The translations under genes were made by a program, and so were the position numbers. The notes below the pieces were generated by a model. The model did no database searches and had not been told where the DNA came from. It saw nothing but the letters and a program-made list of their open reading frames with translations. Below are positions 1 to 9,462 of a stretch of 64,000 bases of DNA, one piece after another (within the stretch, counting starts at the first letter, position 1; every line of letters starts with the position of its first letter). The stretch comes from Salinimonas iocasae (GTDB lineage: Bacteria > Pseudomonadota > Gammaproteobacteria > Enterobacterales > Alteromonadaceae): positions 2,806,001 to 2,870,000 of the forward strand of contig NZ_CP039852.1 of NCBI RefSeq assembly GCF_006228385.1, given 5' to 3'.

Positions 1-227
1 TTATGGGGATGGGCGTGGCATTTATGCCCGGTTTGTATATTCATTCTGAGTTGCATAAACCTGAAGCACTGCATGTTTGCGAGTTAGCTGACATGCCCAT
101 CGTGCGTCAGCATGTACTGGCATGGCGTAATACGTCACCATCTCGTACATTTTTTCGTGAACTGTCTTCAATGATGCGTAATATTATTGAAGATCGCCTT
201 AAAGGCGCGGTGACGGTAACCGAGTAA
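1..227 (+). CDS. LysR-family transcriptional regulator, C-terminal fragment
   Basis: Only the last 75 or so residues are in the window; the reading frame is open to the left edge, so the ATG at position 3 is probably internal. The segment GMGVAFMPGLYIHSEL followed by a basic/aromatic strand and a C-terminal helix fits the end of a LysR-type effector-binding domain, in which a glycine-rich turn precedes a hydrophobic MP/LP strand. This assignment is from fold-like pattern only, since the helix-turn-helix is outside the window. The gene converges on the chemoreceptor gene and shares a bidirectional terminator with it. Effector and targets cannot be deduced. Confidence 0.6.
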   Translation, partial: MGMGVAFMPGLYIHSELHKPEALHVCELADMPIVRQHVLAWRNTSPSRTFFRELSSMMRNIIEDRLKGAVTVTE

Positions 228-257
228 TACTCGCCGTAATTGATGGCTCTCAACTAT

Positions 258-295
258 AAAAAAAGCGCATCCGGACAACCTCCGATACGCTTTTT
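258..295. terminator. Bidirectional rho-independent terminator
   Basis: An A-rich arm ending AAAAGCGCATCCGGA pairs with TCCGATACGCTTTTT across a short CAACC loop. The hairpin has A-tracts on one side and T-tracts on the other, so it can end both the plus-strand LysR-type gene and the minus-strand chemoreceptor gene, which converge here. Confidence 0.8.
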
Positions 296-310
296 AATAG
301 CCGTGTACTA

Positions 311-2332
311 TCAGGTTTTGAACTGATTAACGACCTGCTGCAGCTCATCGGCGACTCCGCTCAACTGCGTAGCCTGTGCTGCCAGTTCAAATGCATGTTC
401 GCTGGTACGGTCACTTAAACCAGTGATTTTTACCAGCGACCGGTTGATATCTTCGGCCACCACACTTTGTTGTTCAGTGGCATGAGCAATATGACCACTT
501 TGCGATTGCACAGTGCCGATTGACTGACTGATACGCTCCAGCGCAGAAACCACAGATGCAGTTTTCTCAACGCCTCGCTCAGACCGCTCTTTGCCCTGCT
601 GCATAACTTTGTCGGTCTGCTCAGCCATACTTTGCAAACGCTCAACCATACGGCGAATGTCGTCAGTAGAATCCTGCGTTCGACTTGCCAGTGAGCGTAC
701 CTCATCGGCAACCACCGCAAAGCCTCTGCCCTGCTCGCCAGCCCTTGCTGCTTCAATTGCTGCATTAAGTGCAAGCAGGTTAGTTTGTTCAGCGATACTG
801 TTAATTACATCGATCACCGCACCGATATTATCTGATTCCTGGCTGAGTCCGTTAACCACTGACACCGCATCGTTGATAGCGTCGGCAAGCGCCTTAATCT
901 CAGACATGGTATTTTGTGCCTCGACAGTGCCACTTCGTACTTCCTCATCGGCCAGGGTCGCCGCCTGGCTCGACTGTGCAGCATTATCGGAGATTTCAGT
1001 TACCGTGGCCGCCATTTCGGTAACGGCGGTGGACACATTATCAACCTGATCCCGCTCCTGAGAAATTTCAGCACTGGTGTTCTGCGAAACGTCTTTAAGC
1101 TGTTGGGCTGCAGCCGCAACCGCCTGCGTATTCATCGCGGTCTGACTCAGCAGCTCCCGTAATTTATCGGTAAAGCGGTTAAACTCTGTCGCCAGCTCGC
1201 CAATCTCATCGTTGGAGCGCACATCAAGGCGTTTGGTTAAATCGCCATCACCGCGGGCAATCTCTGCCATCGCTTTTTTCATTCTTAAAATTGGTGCAAC
1301 AACGGTGGAGCCGGTGGCATAGGTAATTGCCAGCACCAGCGCAATGATAATCAGAGCGACAATAACAGCAGTGTAAAAAGCCTGTTCTACCGGCGCTGTT
1401 ACCAGCGACTCGGGTACCAGCAGGCCCATAGACCAGTCCATTTTAGCGCCGCCGATAGTGACATGTTCAAAGACCACAACGTAATCTTCGCCTTGCCACG
1501 TGACATTCATCATGCCTTTCTTCTGCGATTGAATAGACGCGGCAACATCGTCAAAGCCTGTTGAGTCATTAAATTGTGAATCGAATTCTGCCAGCGGGGT
1601 ATGTAGTGGTAGTGCCTTTGTCTCAGGCGGGAAATAAACAATGTTCTGCTCATTGTCTAACAGAAACGCGGTACCTTCATTCTGGTATTTGACTTTCTCC
1701 AGCACATCACCCAGCGTACTAATAAGAATATCAATGCCGCCCACACCCAGAAGCTGACCGTTGCGGGAGACTGATGATTGAATTACAGCAGACACGCTAC
1801 CATCCTGCGAATCGACTGCTGGTTTACTCACATACAGCTCGCCTATCTCAACCGCCTGGTTAAACCAGGGCCGCTTGGTAGTGAAATAGCCCTTGGCAGA
1901 ATCATTTGCATCAGGTCCCTCGGACTCAACACCCACCCGACCTGCTTCGTAAAAATACTCGCCGGTCAGCGCAGAGCCGAAAAACGCAGATTTGATATTG
2001 TCGTCGGCTTCGCTGATGTTTTCAAACAGCTGAAAAACTGTTTCAGACTGAGGCATTGCGGAGTCAGGTGCACCCCGTTGGGTATGGTCAGCAAAAAAGT
2101 TTTGCAGGAAGGGGTTACTCAAAAAAGTTCGGGCGACTTCTGCATAGCGGGCAAAAAAGCCCTCGACATTTTCCGCCTCCAGAGCGACCCGGCTGGCTAA
2201 ATCGTCTTCAACAGATTTGCGTGCAACCTGGCCGATATAAGTGACTGCGATGATGGCAACAACTGCTAAAACAGCAGCAATGCTACCACCTACTATGAGC
2301 ATAAATTTTTTACGTAAAGATAACGACATCAT
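311..2332 (-). CDS. Methyl-accepting chemotaxis protein (dCache-HAMP-MCP signal)
   Basis: This 673-residue chemoreceptor has a membrane helix at about residues 10-32, a large periplasmic sensor (about 33-315) of dCache type, a second membrane helix (about 316-339), a HAMP linker (about 340-392) and a cytoplasmic coiled coil. The conserved signalling tip [20 protein letters not shown] lies near residue 526 and should contact CheA and CheW. The sensor contains the Cache-like stretch [12 protein letters not shown] and a GGIDI strand typical of ligand pockets for small amines or acids, but the ligand cannot be named. There is no C-terminal CheR-tether pentapeptide. A sigma-28-like promoter upstream links it to the motility regulon. 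Confidence 0.93.
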   Translation of the reverse strand: MMSLSLRKKFMLIVGGSIAAVLAVVAIIAVTYIGQVARKSVEDDLASRVALEAENVEGFFARYAEVARTFLSNPFLQNFFADHTQRGAPDSAMPQSETVFQLFENISEADDNIKSAFFGSALTGEYFYEAGRVGVESEGPDANDSAKGYFTTKRPWFNQAVEIGELYVSKPAVDSQDGSVSAVIQSSVSRNGQLLGVGGIDILISTLGDVLEKVKYQNEGTAFLLDNEQNIVYFPPETKALPLHTPLAEFDSQFNDSTGFDDVAASIQSQKKGMMNVTWQGEDYVVVFEHVTIGGAKMDWSMGLLVPESLVTAPVEQAFYTAVIVALIIIALVLAITYATGSTVVAPILRMKKAMAEIARGDGDLTKRLDVRSNDEIGELATEFNRFTDKLRELLSQTAMNTQAVAAAAQQLKDVSQNTSAEISQERDQVDNVSTAVTEMAATVTEISDNAAQSSQAATLADEEVRSGTVEAQNTMSEIKALADAINDAVSVVNGLSQESDNIGAVIDVINSIAEQTNLLALNAAIEAARAGEQGRGFAVVADEVRSLASRTQDSTDDIRRMVERLQSMAEQTDKVMQQGKERSERGVEKTASVVSALERISQSIGTVQSQSGHIAHATEQQSVVAEDINRSLVKITGLSDRTSEHAFELAAQATQLSGVADELQQVVNQFKT

Positions 2333-2362
2333 GAATTATTTTTTTTATTTCACTTATCTATA

Positions 2363-2389
2363 ATGTCGACAGTAGCACAAGAAACTTTA
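2363..2389 (-). promoter_or_regulatory. Putative sigma-28 (FliA) promoter of the chemoreceptor gene
   Basis: On the minus strand a perfect -35 element TAAAGTTT is followed by 11 bases and then GTCGACAT, a partial match to GCCGATAA. Spacing is exactly that of FliA promoters, and the element sits about 30 bases upstream of the chemoreceptor start. The -10 match is only five of eight, so this is a good candidate rather than a certainty. Confidence 0.6.
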
Positions 2390-2420
2390 TTAAAACCAGT
2401 TGAAACACTTTTCAATTTTA

Positions 2421-3014
2421 TTAAAAGCCGCTATCTTTTTGCCACTCCAGCAACAGATTATTCGCCGGCATCTGGTGGATTGTTTTGAGCTGCAACGAAG
2501 GCGCCCACTGCTGAAGCTCTTCGATGTCTCTGTACCCCCCGTATCCCTGACTTATCAGTTTGTGATGAAACGCTTCATTACTTTCACTGTTAAAGCGCCC
2601 ATCCTGAATAAACGGGCCATACTGGCAGAATACACCGGTATCAGGCAACGTTGATGCAACCTGTTCCATCATTGACTGTACTTCTGCGCTTTGCATGATG
2701 TGCGCAGTATTGGCCGTAAAAATCCCGTCAGCCTGTATCTCAGGTAACGGCTCCTCCCCGATGGTTAACGACAATGGCCGGTGCAGATTAGTAGCCGGAT
2801 GCAGATCGATCCAGCAATTAATGCCTTCATGATAATGCGGCTGATCGCTGGTATACCATTGCAGATGCGGTAGCTGGCTGGCAAAAAACACCGCATGCTG
2901 CCCTGTACCGCTGCCTATTTCTAATACCACCTGACTGCTTTCAAATGCCTGTGACAGAATTGCGAGAATGGGCTGTTTGTTGTTCTCGCAAGCCTGACTA
3001 TAAGGTTGGTTCAT
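2421..3014 (-). CDS. DUF938-family SAM-dependent methyltransferase-like protein
   Basis: The protein has the SAM-binding motif I VLEIGSGTGQHAVFFASQLP followed by a strand ending in SDQ, and later motifs typical of the DUF938 class I methyltransferase family. The substrate is unknown. I use the ATG at 3014, giving about 197 residues beginning MNQPYSQACENNK, because this is where the family similarity begins; an upstream in-frame ATG at 3071 would overlap the metH gene by about 25 bases. It lies about 30 bases after the second metH piece and is probably the last gene of the metA-metH operon. Whether it has a role in methionine metabolism is not known. Confidence 0.82.
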   Translation of the reverse strand: MNQPYSQACENNKQPILAILSQAFESSQVVLEIGSGTGQHAVFFASQLPHLQWYTSDQPHYHEGINCWIDLHPATNLHRPLSLTIGEEPLPEIQADGIFTANTAHIMQSAEVQSMMEQVASTLPDTGVFCQYGPFIQDGRFNSESNEAFHHKLISQGYGGYRDIEELQQWAPSLQLKTIHQMPANNLLLEWQKDSGF

Positions 3015-3046
3015 AAATTCTGCCTGATAATTTTCATAAGCACCTG

Positions 3047-5668
3047 TTAATTCAGATTCGGCCCAAGCCATTTACGTGCGGTGTCGATATCCCAGCCCTT
3101 ACGCTGCGCATAATCTTCAACCTGATCTTCCTGGATTTGCGCTACCGCAAAGTAACGGGCCTGTGGGTGAGAAAAATACCAGCCGGATACTGACGCCCCG
3201 GGCCACATGGCATAACTTTCTGTCAGCGACATTTCTGTATGCTTTTCAGCATCGAGTAAATCCCAGATAAGTTGCTTCTCTGTATGTTCGGGACAGGCCG
3301 CGTAACCCGGTGCCGGTCGAATCCCCTGATACTTTTCCCGGATAAGCGCGTCATTGTCCAGGTTTTCTTCTGGCGCATATCCCCAGTAATGCTTTCTTAC
3401 CTGTTCATGCAGATATTCGGCAAACGCTTCAGCCAGGCGGTCCGCCACGGCTTTAACCATGATAGCGTTGTAATCATCGCCAGCCTGGTCAAACGCTTTT
3501 GCCAGCGCCTCTTCGCCTATACCCGCGGTGACGGCGAACGCACCAATATAATCTTCTACGTTACTGCCTTTTTCGGCCACAAAATCTGACAGGCAATAAT
3601 TCGGAAATTTCTCTTTGAGCGTTTGCTGACGCAAATGATGAGAAACACCAATAATGGTGCTGCGGGTATCATCCGCATAAATTTCGATATCATCACCGCG
3701 CCGGTTGGCCGGAAACAGCCCGACAACCCCTTTTGCCTGCAGGCTGTTATTGGTAATAACATCATCCAGCATGGTATTCGCATCTTCAAACAAGGTACGG
3801 GCCTGCTCACCCACTACCTCATCATTAAGAATGCGTGGATATTTGCCCGCCAGTGACCAGGTTAAAAAGAAAGGGGTCCAGTCGATATAATCACGCAGTG
3901 TTTGCAAATCAACCGTCACCGGCGTCACGCCGGGTTGGTTTGGCTTTACCGGTGGCTCAGAAAAGTCGACGTTTGCCGCGTTATCTCTGGCCTCCTGAAT
4001 GGTAATCGGTCTGGAGCGTGGCTTTTTACGGGCGTGCTGATCGCGCACCTTATCGTACTCTTTTGCCAAATCCGCAGCGTATATATCCCGGCTCGCCCGG
4101 TTCAATAGCTTCTGGCAAACCCCAACCGCACGACTGGCATTTGCCACGTAAGCCACCGGCGCATGATAATTTTGCTCTATCTTAACTGCTGTATGTGCTT
4201 TGGATGTTGTGGCACCACCAATCAGCAGCGGTAAATCAAATTCCTGGCGTTCCATTTCTTTTGCAACATGGACCATCTCATCCAGCGAAGGAGTAATTAG
4301 ACCGGATAAGCCAATCATATCAACATTCTCTTCCCGCGCGGTCTGCAGAATCTTTTCACAGGGCACCATGACGCCTAAATCGATAACCTCGAAGTTATTA
4401 CACTGCAACACTACGCCCACAATATTTTTACCGATATCGTGAACATCACCCTTTACTGTAGCCAGCAATATTTTGCCGGCACTTTTATTATCGTCGCTCT
4501 TTTCCGCTTCGATATAAGGCTGCAGATGCGCTACCGCTTTTTTCATAACGCGTGCCGATTTCACCACCTGCGGTAAGAACATCTTCCCCTCACCAAACAG
4601 GTCTCCGACCACGTTCATGCCATCCATCAACGGCCCTTCAATAACATGCAAAGGTCGTTCAGCCTGCTGGCGTGCCTCCTCGGTGTCATCAATGATGTAA
4701 TCGGTAATACCTTTTACCAGCGCGTGTTCCAGACGTTTATTCACGGACGCCTCACGCCAGGATAAATCTTCCTTGGCCGCCGCTTTACCGTCTCCCTGAT
4801 AATTGGGCGCGATGTCCAGCAGTCGTTCGGTAGCATCGTCACGCCGGTTTAATATGACGTCTTCAACGGCTTCGCGTAGCTCATCCGGAATCTCGTCGTA
4901 AACTTCCAACTGCCCTGCGTTAACGATGCCCATATCCATCCCGGCCCGGATAGCGTGATACAAAAACACTGAGTGCATGGCTTCACGCACCGGATTATTA
5001 CCACGAAATGAAAACGAGATATTGGAAAGGCCGCCGGAAATATGCGAGTGCGGACATGTCTTACGAATTTCGCGCGTGGCTTCGATAAAATCCACAGCGT
5101 AATTGTTATGCTCTTCAATGCCCGTAGCGACCGCAAAAATGTTCGGGTCAAAAATAATGTCTTCCGGTGCAAAGCCTACTTTTTCAGTCAGGATTTTATA
5201 GCTGCGCTGACAAATTTCGACCTTACGGGCCTGTGTGTCAGCCTGCCCTTTTTCATCAAATGCCATTACTACTGTGGCTGCGCCATAGCGCTTTATCAGC
5301 GTGGCCTGATGAATAAATTGTTCCTCACCTTCTTTGATACTGATTGAGTTAACAATAGCCTTACCCTGCACGCACTTAAGGCCGGCCTCAATAACTTCCC
5401 ATTTAGATGAGTCAATCATAATGGGCACGCGGCTGATGTCAGGCTCTGAGGCGATTAAGTTCAGAAATGTGGTCATTGCTTCCACCGAATCCAACATGGC
5501 TTCATCCATGTTCACATCGATAATCTGCGCGCCGTTTTCCACCTGCTGACGCGCAACATCCAGTGCCGTTTCATACTCGCCGTCCATAATCAGGCGCTTG
5601 AAGCGGGCTGAGCCGGTAACGTTAGTTCGCTCGCCGATATTAATAAATGTAGAAAATTCTGCTGTCAC
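3047..5668 (-). CDS. metH: Methionine synthase, folate/B12/reactivation module (split MetH, C-terminal part)
   Basis: These 873 residues correspond to everything after the homocysteine domain of MetH: pterin-binding barrel (about 5-270, starting [16 protein letters not shown]), cap helices (about 300-390), Rossmann B12 domain with DxHxxG motif [12 protein letters not shown] near residue 408, and the SAM-binding reactivation domain with [12 protein letters not shown] near 781. It takes methyl from methyltetrahydrofolate to cobalamin and is presumably handed homocysteine by the separate protein encoded just upstream. The start is GTG at 5668, with a strong AGGGGG ribosome site that overlaps the TAG stop of the upstream piece, 8 bases away. 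Combined size of the two pieces, about 1224 residues, equals that of one-chain MetH. Confidence 0.93.
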   Translation of the reverse strand: MTAEFSTFINIGERTNVTGSARFKRLIMDGEYETALDVARQQVENGAQIIDVNMDEAMLDSVEAMTTFLNLIASEPDISRVPIMIDSSKWEVIEAGLKCVQGKAIVNSISIKEGEEQFIHQATLIKRYGAATVVMAFDEKGQADTQARKVEICQRSYKILTEKVGFAPEDIIFDPNIFAVATGIEEHNNYAVDFIEATREIRKTCPHSHISGGLSNISFSFRGNNPVREAMHSVFLYHAIRAGMDMGIVNAGQLEVYDEIPDELREAVEDVILNRRDDATERLLDIAPNYQGDGKAAAKEDLSWREASVNKRLEHALVKGITDYIIDDTEEARQQAERPLHVIEGPLMDGMNVVGDLFGEGKMFLPQVVKSARVMKKAVAHLQPYIEAEKSDDNKSAGKILLATVKGDVHDIGKNIVGVVLQCNNFEVIDLGVMVPCEKILQTAREENVDMIGLSGLITPSLDEMVHVAKEMERQEFDLPLLIGGATTSKAHTAVKIEQNYHAPVAYVANASRAVGVCQKLLNRASRDIYAADLAKEYDKVRDQHARKKPRSRPITIQEARDNAANVDFSEPPVKPNQPGVTPVTVDLQTLRDYIDWTPFFLTWSLAGKYPRILNDEVVGEQARTLFEDANTMLDDVITNNSLQAKGVVGLFPANRRGDDIEIYADDTRSTIIGVSHHLRQQTLKEKFPNYCLSDFVAEKGSNVEDYIGAFAVTAGIGEEALAKAFDQAGDDYNAIMVKAVADRLAEAFAEYLHEQVRKHYWGYAPEENLDNDALIREKYQGIRPAPGYAACPEHTEKQLIWDLLDAEKHTEMSLTESYAMWPGASVSGWYFSHPQARYFAVAQIQEDQVEDYAQRKGWDIDTARKWLGPNLN

Positions 5669-5676
5669 AATTCCCC

Positions 5677-6732
5677 CTAATGGACAAATGGTTCAAGACC
5701 GGACAAACGCATTTTCACGTCAAACCGGGGAACGTCGCGTGGCGGAAGCGCCGCTACGGCATTTGCTAGCGCCTGAATATGTTCCGGCGTGCTGCCGCAA
5801 CAGCCGCCGACAATATTGACCAGCCCGGACGACGCCCATTCCTGAATGTGCGCAGCCATCTGGTCAGCTTCAAGATCATATTCACCAAACTCATTCGGCA
5901 AGCCAGCGTTTGGATGCGCAGACACCAGACATTCTGAAATCGCCGCGATTTCAGCCACATACTGACGTAATAAATCTGGGCCTAATGCACAGTTCAGCCC
6001 AAAGGAGAACGGTTCGATATGACGCAGGGAATAGTAAAAGGCTTCAGCCGTCTGGCCTGATAATGTCCTGCCCGATGCGTCGGTGATGGTACCTGACACC
6101 ATAACCGGTAGCCGCTCACCGAGCCTGTCGAACACACCCTGCACGGCAAATGCCGCTGCTTTGGCGTTGAGCGTGTCGAATATTGTTTCCAGCATAATAA
6201 TATCAACGCCGCCTTCAATCAGTGCCTCGCACGATTCGGTGTATGCTGCCACAAGCTGATCGAAAGTCACATTGCGCTTGCCGGGATCGTTAACATCCGG
6301 TGAAATGGAGGCCGTGCGGTTTGTAGGCCCTAACACACCTGCCACAAAACGCGGTTTATCAGGTGTCTGCCGGGTAAAGTCATCAGCGGCCCGGCGTGCA
6401 ATTTTCGCAGACTCAATATTAATCAGTCGCGACTCTGCCTGCATACCATAATCGGCCATCGCAATGGGAGTGGCATTAAATGTATTTGTCTCAATAATAT
6501 CAGCACCGGCCGCCAGGTAATCACAGTGAATCTGATAAACCAGGTCAGGTTGGGTTACCGACAACAAATCGTTGTTACCTTTAAGCTCGCTGGGCCAGTC
6601 TGCATACTGCTCACCCCGATAATGTGACTCATCCAGTTTATGCTGCTGAATCATCGTTCCCATTGCGCCATCTAATACAAGAATCCGCTCTTGCGCTGCG
6701 TTTGAGAGTTGGTCAAAACGATTACTGGTCAC
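5677..6732 (-). CDS. metH: Methionine synthase, homocysteine-binding module (split MetH, N-terminal part)
   Basis: This homocysteine S-methyltransferase domain of about 351 residues begins at the [16 protein letters not shown] strand and ends [10 protein letters not shown], exactly where one-chain MetH passes into the pterin domain. Zinc ligands are visible: the Cys in GLNCALG (near 246) and the Cys pair in [11 protein letters not shown] (near 309-310), matching the known 247/310/311 set. I use the GTG at 6732, which has GAGGA eight bases upstream and lies one base beyond the metA stop; a GTG at 6759 is the longer alternative. It probably forms a two-subunit enzyme with the next gene product. 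Confidence 0.92.
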   Translation of the reverse strand: MTSNRFDQLSNAAQERILVLDGAMGTMIQQHKLDESHYRGEQYADWPSELKGNNDLLSVTQPDLVYQIHCDYLAAGADIIETNTFNATPIAMADYGMQAESRLINIESAKIARRAADDFTRQTPDKPRFVAGVLGPTNRTASISPDVNDPGKRNVTFDQLVAAYTESCEALIEGGVDIIMLETIFDTLNAKAAAFAVQGVFDRLGERLPVMVSGTITDASGRTLSGQTAEAFYYSLRHIEPFSFGLNCALGPDLLRQYVAEIAAISECLVSAHPNAGLPNEFGEYDLEADQMAAHIQEWASSGLVNIVGGCCGSTPEHIQALANAVAALPPRDVPRFDVKMRLSGLEPFVH

Positions 6733-6733
6733 A

Positions 6734-7678
6734 CTAATCCTCGTTACTTGGTGAATCACTGCCTGACAGTGAGTTTAAATCATACGGTGTGGTCTGATAA
6801 ACGTGATAATTCAGCCAGTTGGTAAATAACAGGCTGCCGTGGGAGCGCCACCGCACCAACGGTGACTGCGAAGGGTCGTCCTGCGGATAGTAATTCACAG
6901 GAACGACAGGCGAAAGGCCGGCATCGGTGTCGCGCTGAAATTCTTCGTGCAGCGTTTCCGGATCGTACTCCGGGTGTCCGGTTACAAATACTTTACGCTT
7001 GTCATCACTGGCAGCAATATACGCCCCGGCATCAGATGATTCAGCAAGAACGCTCAGTCCATCTACCCCACTATATTGGGCCGATTCAATATGACCAAAA
7101 CGAGAGTGTGGTGCAAAAAACACCGGGTCAAACCCTCGTAGCAGTTCATTGTGTTGGTCCAGGACCTGATGTTCGAACACGCCCGATATTTTTTCTGCCC
7201 GCAAATGACGGTTTACCCCATAGTGATGAAACATAGCCGCATGCGCTGCCCAGCAAAGATACAGCGTAGATTGCACATTTTTTTCTGCCCAGTCGAAGAT
7301 CGCCTGCATGTTAGACCAATACTTCACCTGCTCGTAATCCAAATGTGCAAGTGGGGCCCCCGTTACCATCAGCCCATCATATTTTTTGTGCGCCACCTGA
7401 GAAAACTCATGATAAAACGCATCCATATGGGACTGCGGCGTATTCTTGGGTGCCTGATTATCAATACGAATTAAATCGACATTAATCTGCAGCGGTGTAT
7501 TGGACAGTAGCCTTAACAGTTGCACTTCCGTTTCAATTTTATTCGGCATCAGATTCAGGATACCGACTTCCAGCGGACGAATATCCTGATGCGAAGCTCG
7601 CAGGCTGTCCATGGTGAAAATATTTTCTCCCAGCAAGACATCCTGTGCCGGAAGTTGTTCGGGTATTCTGATTGGCAT
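6734..7678 (-). CDS. metA: Homoserine O-acyltransferase (MetA family)
   Basis: This 314-residue protein matches MetA along its full length and begins [15 protein letters not shown]. The nucleophile Cys lies in [12 protein letters not shown] at about 142, and the His-Glu of [10 protein letters not shown] is near 234-236, giving the expected catalytic set. It activates homoserine by acylation, the first committed step of methionine synthesis. Whether succinyl- or acetyl-CoA is used cannot be settled by eye, because MetA enzymes of both specificities share this fold. It is first in the metA-metH-metH-DUF938 operon, with MetJ-type boxes just upstream. Confidence 0.95.
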   Translation of the reverse strand: MPIRIPEQLPAQDVLLGENIFTMDSLRASHQDIRPLEVGILNLMPNKIETEVQLLRLLSNTPLQINVDLIRIDNQAPKNTPQSHMDAFYHEFSQVAHKKYDGLMVTGAPLAHLDYEQVKYWSNMQAIFDWAEKNVQSTLYLCWAAHAAMFHHYGVNRHLRAEKISGVFEHQVLDQHNELLRGFDPVFFAPHSRFGHIESAQYSGVDGLSVLAESSDAGAYIAASDDKRKVFVTGHPEYDPETLHEEFQRDTDAGLSPVVPVNYYPQDDPSQSPLVRWRSHGSLLFTNWLNYHVYQTTPYDLNSLSGSDSPSNED

Positions 7679-7740
7679 GCTGGCTCCACACTTATCCTGA
7701 TTCGATCATTGTGGCGACATGACAGAAGATGTCAACACAT

Positions 7741-7764
7741 TTACGTCTAGACGTCTAAACGTTT
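7741..7764. promoter_or_regulatory. Three tandem MetJ-type met boxes
   Basis: Three adjoining 8-base units read TTACGTCT, AGACGTCT and AAACGTTT. The middle one is a perfect AGACGTCT met box and the outer two each differ at two positions. They lie about 65-85 bases upstream of the metA start, where MetJ with bound SAM would block the promoter. A weaker fourth unit may exist near 7727-7734 (AGATGTCA), though out of register. Confidence 0.8.
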
Positions 7765-8215
7765 TCTGTGATTGTGAGAGATGGTGGTTCTGTTTGGGTA
7801 ATGATAGTAAATTTGGGAACGCTGATTGGAAACTGGTAGTTCAAGCTTTTAGCTTTTTTCCCTGGCTATTCAATTTACATATCTGTTCGGGAGAGTAGCC
7901 CAAGCAGCGTCTCCAACGAGCGAATCCCTGCCCGTGTCGAGGCTCTCTATGCGTTCTAGCAAAAGCAATTGGGCAAGGTCGCACCATCTGATTATCAATG
8001 ATAACAGGGCGTTTCATGATGCTGTTAAGCGATGAACGTGGTCATCGAGTTATGCTTTTATTGAGGAAACAGGAACACCGGTGCTCTATATGGTTACCGA
8101 AATCACCGGTCTAGAATGATAGAGTGTGGTTATCCTATATTACTCGGACATAAGTGAAATCAGAGATTTTATCTGGCTGACAATTTTTTCAGGTATTACC
8201 AGCTATAGTTAGAAA
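7765..8215. other. Intergenic stretch with no supported gene
   Basis: About 450 bases between the divergently read metA and the plus-strand phosphoesterase gene. I see no convincing open frame, tRNA, transposase or attC site. It includes a small AAGCT-TTT-AGCTT hairpin followed by T residues near 7845-7860 and two ACCGGT palindromes near 8080-8112. This is probably the left edge of the accessory island. Confidence 0.4.
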
Positions 8216-9160
8216 ATGACCCAAATCGCTCTTTATCTCTTTTCAGCGTTGCTGCGCACCTGGCGAGACTGCCTGCGAAGCAGCATGTCTGTAGTGGTTT
8301 GTCTGACGGCGCAATTTGTCACGAACGCGGCGGTTGGTGATTCCGGTTCACAGGTTGAATACACCAATCATGATGGTGCGATGTACGGCAACCTACCCAA
8401 CTGTATTCAGGCAATGCAATCCTTTACGATCGCCGAATCCCCCCAGAAGCCGGCACTGCTGCTCCCTGGCAATACTCTCAGCATACTGAGCTGGAACGTA
8501 CAAAAAGGCGCAGATGAAGGGTGGCTAGCCGATCTCAAAAGGCTGGGCACAGGGCGACAGCTTGTACTGCTGCAGGAAGCATTACTTACTCCGAAAATGC
8601 ATGATACGCAAACAGGCCAGCTGTTCTGGTCGTTTGCGCCGGGGTACAGCACAGAGGCCTTTCGCAGTGGCCTGCTGATGTTCAGTGGCGTTGCGCCTGA
8701 TATTGTATGCCGGCTTCAGATCCTGGAGCCGTGGCTTGGCAGTCCCAAGGCTACAGGAGCTGCGTTGTTTGCTATACCGGGTCGAGCCCATGGCTTGTTG
8801 GTGGTCAATTTGCATGCAGTGAACTTTAGTTTTGGACTGTCTGATTTTGAGCGTCAATTAACCCAGATTAACCAACTGCTCCGTGCTGTAAACGGACCCG
8901 CTGTGGTTGTCGGAGACTTCAATACCTGGCGCAACGGACGACTTAAGAAGATGAAAAAACTGATGAGCGGTGCTGGATTGCGGGAAGTGTCATTCCCGGT
9001 GGATAAACGAGTCAGGTTTTTCGGGCTGCCGTTGGACTATATCTGGGCGAGAGGGTTGCGGCGTGAGAGTAGCTTTACTGAAGCGGTGATGACCTCAGAT
9101 CATAATCCACTCATGGCCACATTTCGACTTGATGGGAGACAAACTAATGCTACCAAATAA
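8216..9160 (+). CDS. Endonuclease/exonuclease/phosphatase (EEP) family protein
   Basis: The 314-residue protein carries the ordered EEP motifs: LSILSWNVQKG near 90, LLQEALL near 118, VNLHAVNF near 200, VVGDFNTWRNG near 238, LDYIWARG near 275 and TSDHNPLMATF near 294. These supply the metal-binding Asn, Glu, Asp/Asn and terminal His residues of Mg-dependent phosphoesterases. A hydrophobic stretch near residues 24-41 may be a late signal sequence or membrane anchor, so the true start could be the ATG at 8285. Substrate, nucleic acid or a small phosphodiester, is unknown. It is on the opposite strand to its neighbours and lies beside the attC cluster. Confidence 0.85.
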   Translation: MTQIALYLFSALLRTWRDCLRSSMSVVVCLTAQFVTNAAVGDSGSQVEYTNHDGAMYGNLPNCIQAMQSFTIAESPQKPALLLPGNTLSILSWNVQKGADEGWLADLKRLGTGRQLVLLQEALLTPKMHDTQTGQLFWSFAPGYSTEAFRSGLLMFSGVAPDIVCRLQILEPWLGSPKATGAALFAIPGRAHGLLVVNLHAVNFSFGLSDFERQLTQINQLLRAVNGPAVVVGDFNTWRNGRLKKMKKLMSGAGLREVSFPVDKRVRFFGLPLDYIWARGLRRESSFTEAVMTSDHNPLMATFRLDGRQTNATK

Positions 9161-9392
9161 CGAACTTCGCTCCGTATATTAGTTTACGTGTAATTGCTCC
9201 ATCTTCGGGTGTTGAGCGTTTGCTCCTTGTCTTGAGTTCAACTTCGTTAAAGTGCCGGTTGCTGCCGATGGTGTTTCATCCTGCGGACGGCAGCTGTGTA
9301 CGTGAAGCGGACATTCTATTTTCTTTCCCACGCAAACTCAGCATATAGTTTTTAAGGGGGAGCGGGTGCTACTATGAAGTCTCAGTAAAAAG
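9161..9392. other. Intergenic stretch before the first attC
   Basis: About 230 bases without a supported gene. A TAACGAACT near 9159 and an inverted ACTTCGTTA near 9241 resemble the outer boxes of an attC about 97 bases long, but the inner boxes do not pair, so I do not call a site. Confidence 0.35.
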
Positions 9393-9440
9393 CTCTAACA
9401 AAGCGTTGTGCCGGACAAGCCGGTGAACCCGGCGTTATTG
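9393..9440 (+). repeat. Putative attC recombination site A (short)
   Basis: The outer box CTCTAAC is followed by a 5-base spacer and GTTGTGCCGG. The opposite arm, read in reverse complement, is CAATAAC, a 5-base spacer and GTTCACCGG. The arms pair, with one unpaired base in the left inner box, which is the hallmark asymmetry of integron attC sites. The whole is only 48 bases, shorter than typical attC, with a very small loop. It directly precedes the coiled-coil cassette gene. Confidence 0.62.
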
Positions 9441-9462
9441 TTCACATGAAATAGAGAATCGA

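Noticed and set aside
5666-5679. A frameshift or sequencing error breaking metH
   Set aside because: The break falls at a domain border, the second part has its own strong ribosome site and GTG start, and joining the frames would add residues not seen in one-chain MetH.
7848-7960. A stop-free minus-strand stretch vaguely like the end of an AraC-type regulator
   Set aside because: Very short, no start or ribosome site, and the resemblance rests on a few residues; not enough to call a pseudogene.
8208-8214. GTTAGAA just before the EEP gene as a cassette boundary
   Set aside because: No partner TAAC box with pairing inner sequence was found within 150 bases upstream.
9156-9252. A further attC after the EEP gene (TAACGAACT and inverted ACTTCGTTA)
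   Set aside because: The outer boxes and spacers match, but the inner boxes do not pair, so the attC structure is incomplete.
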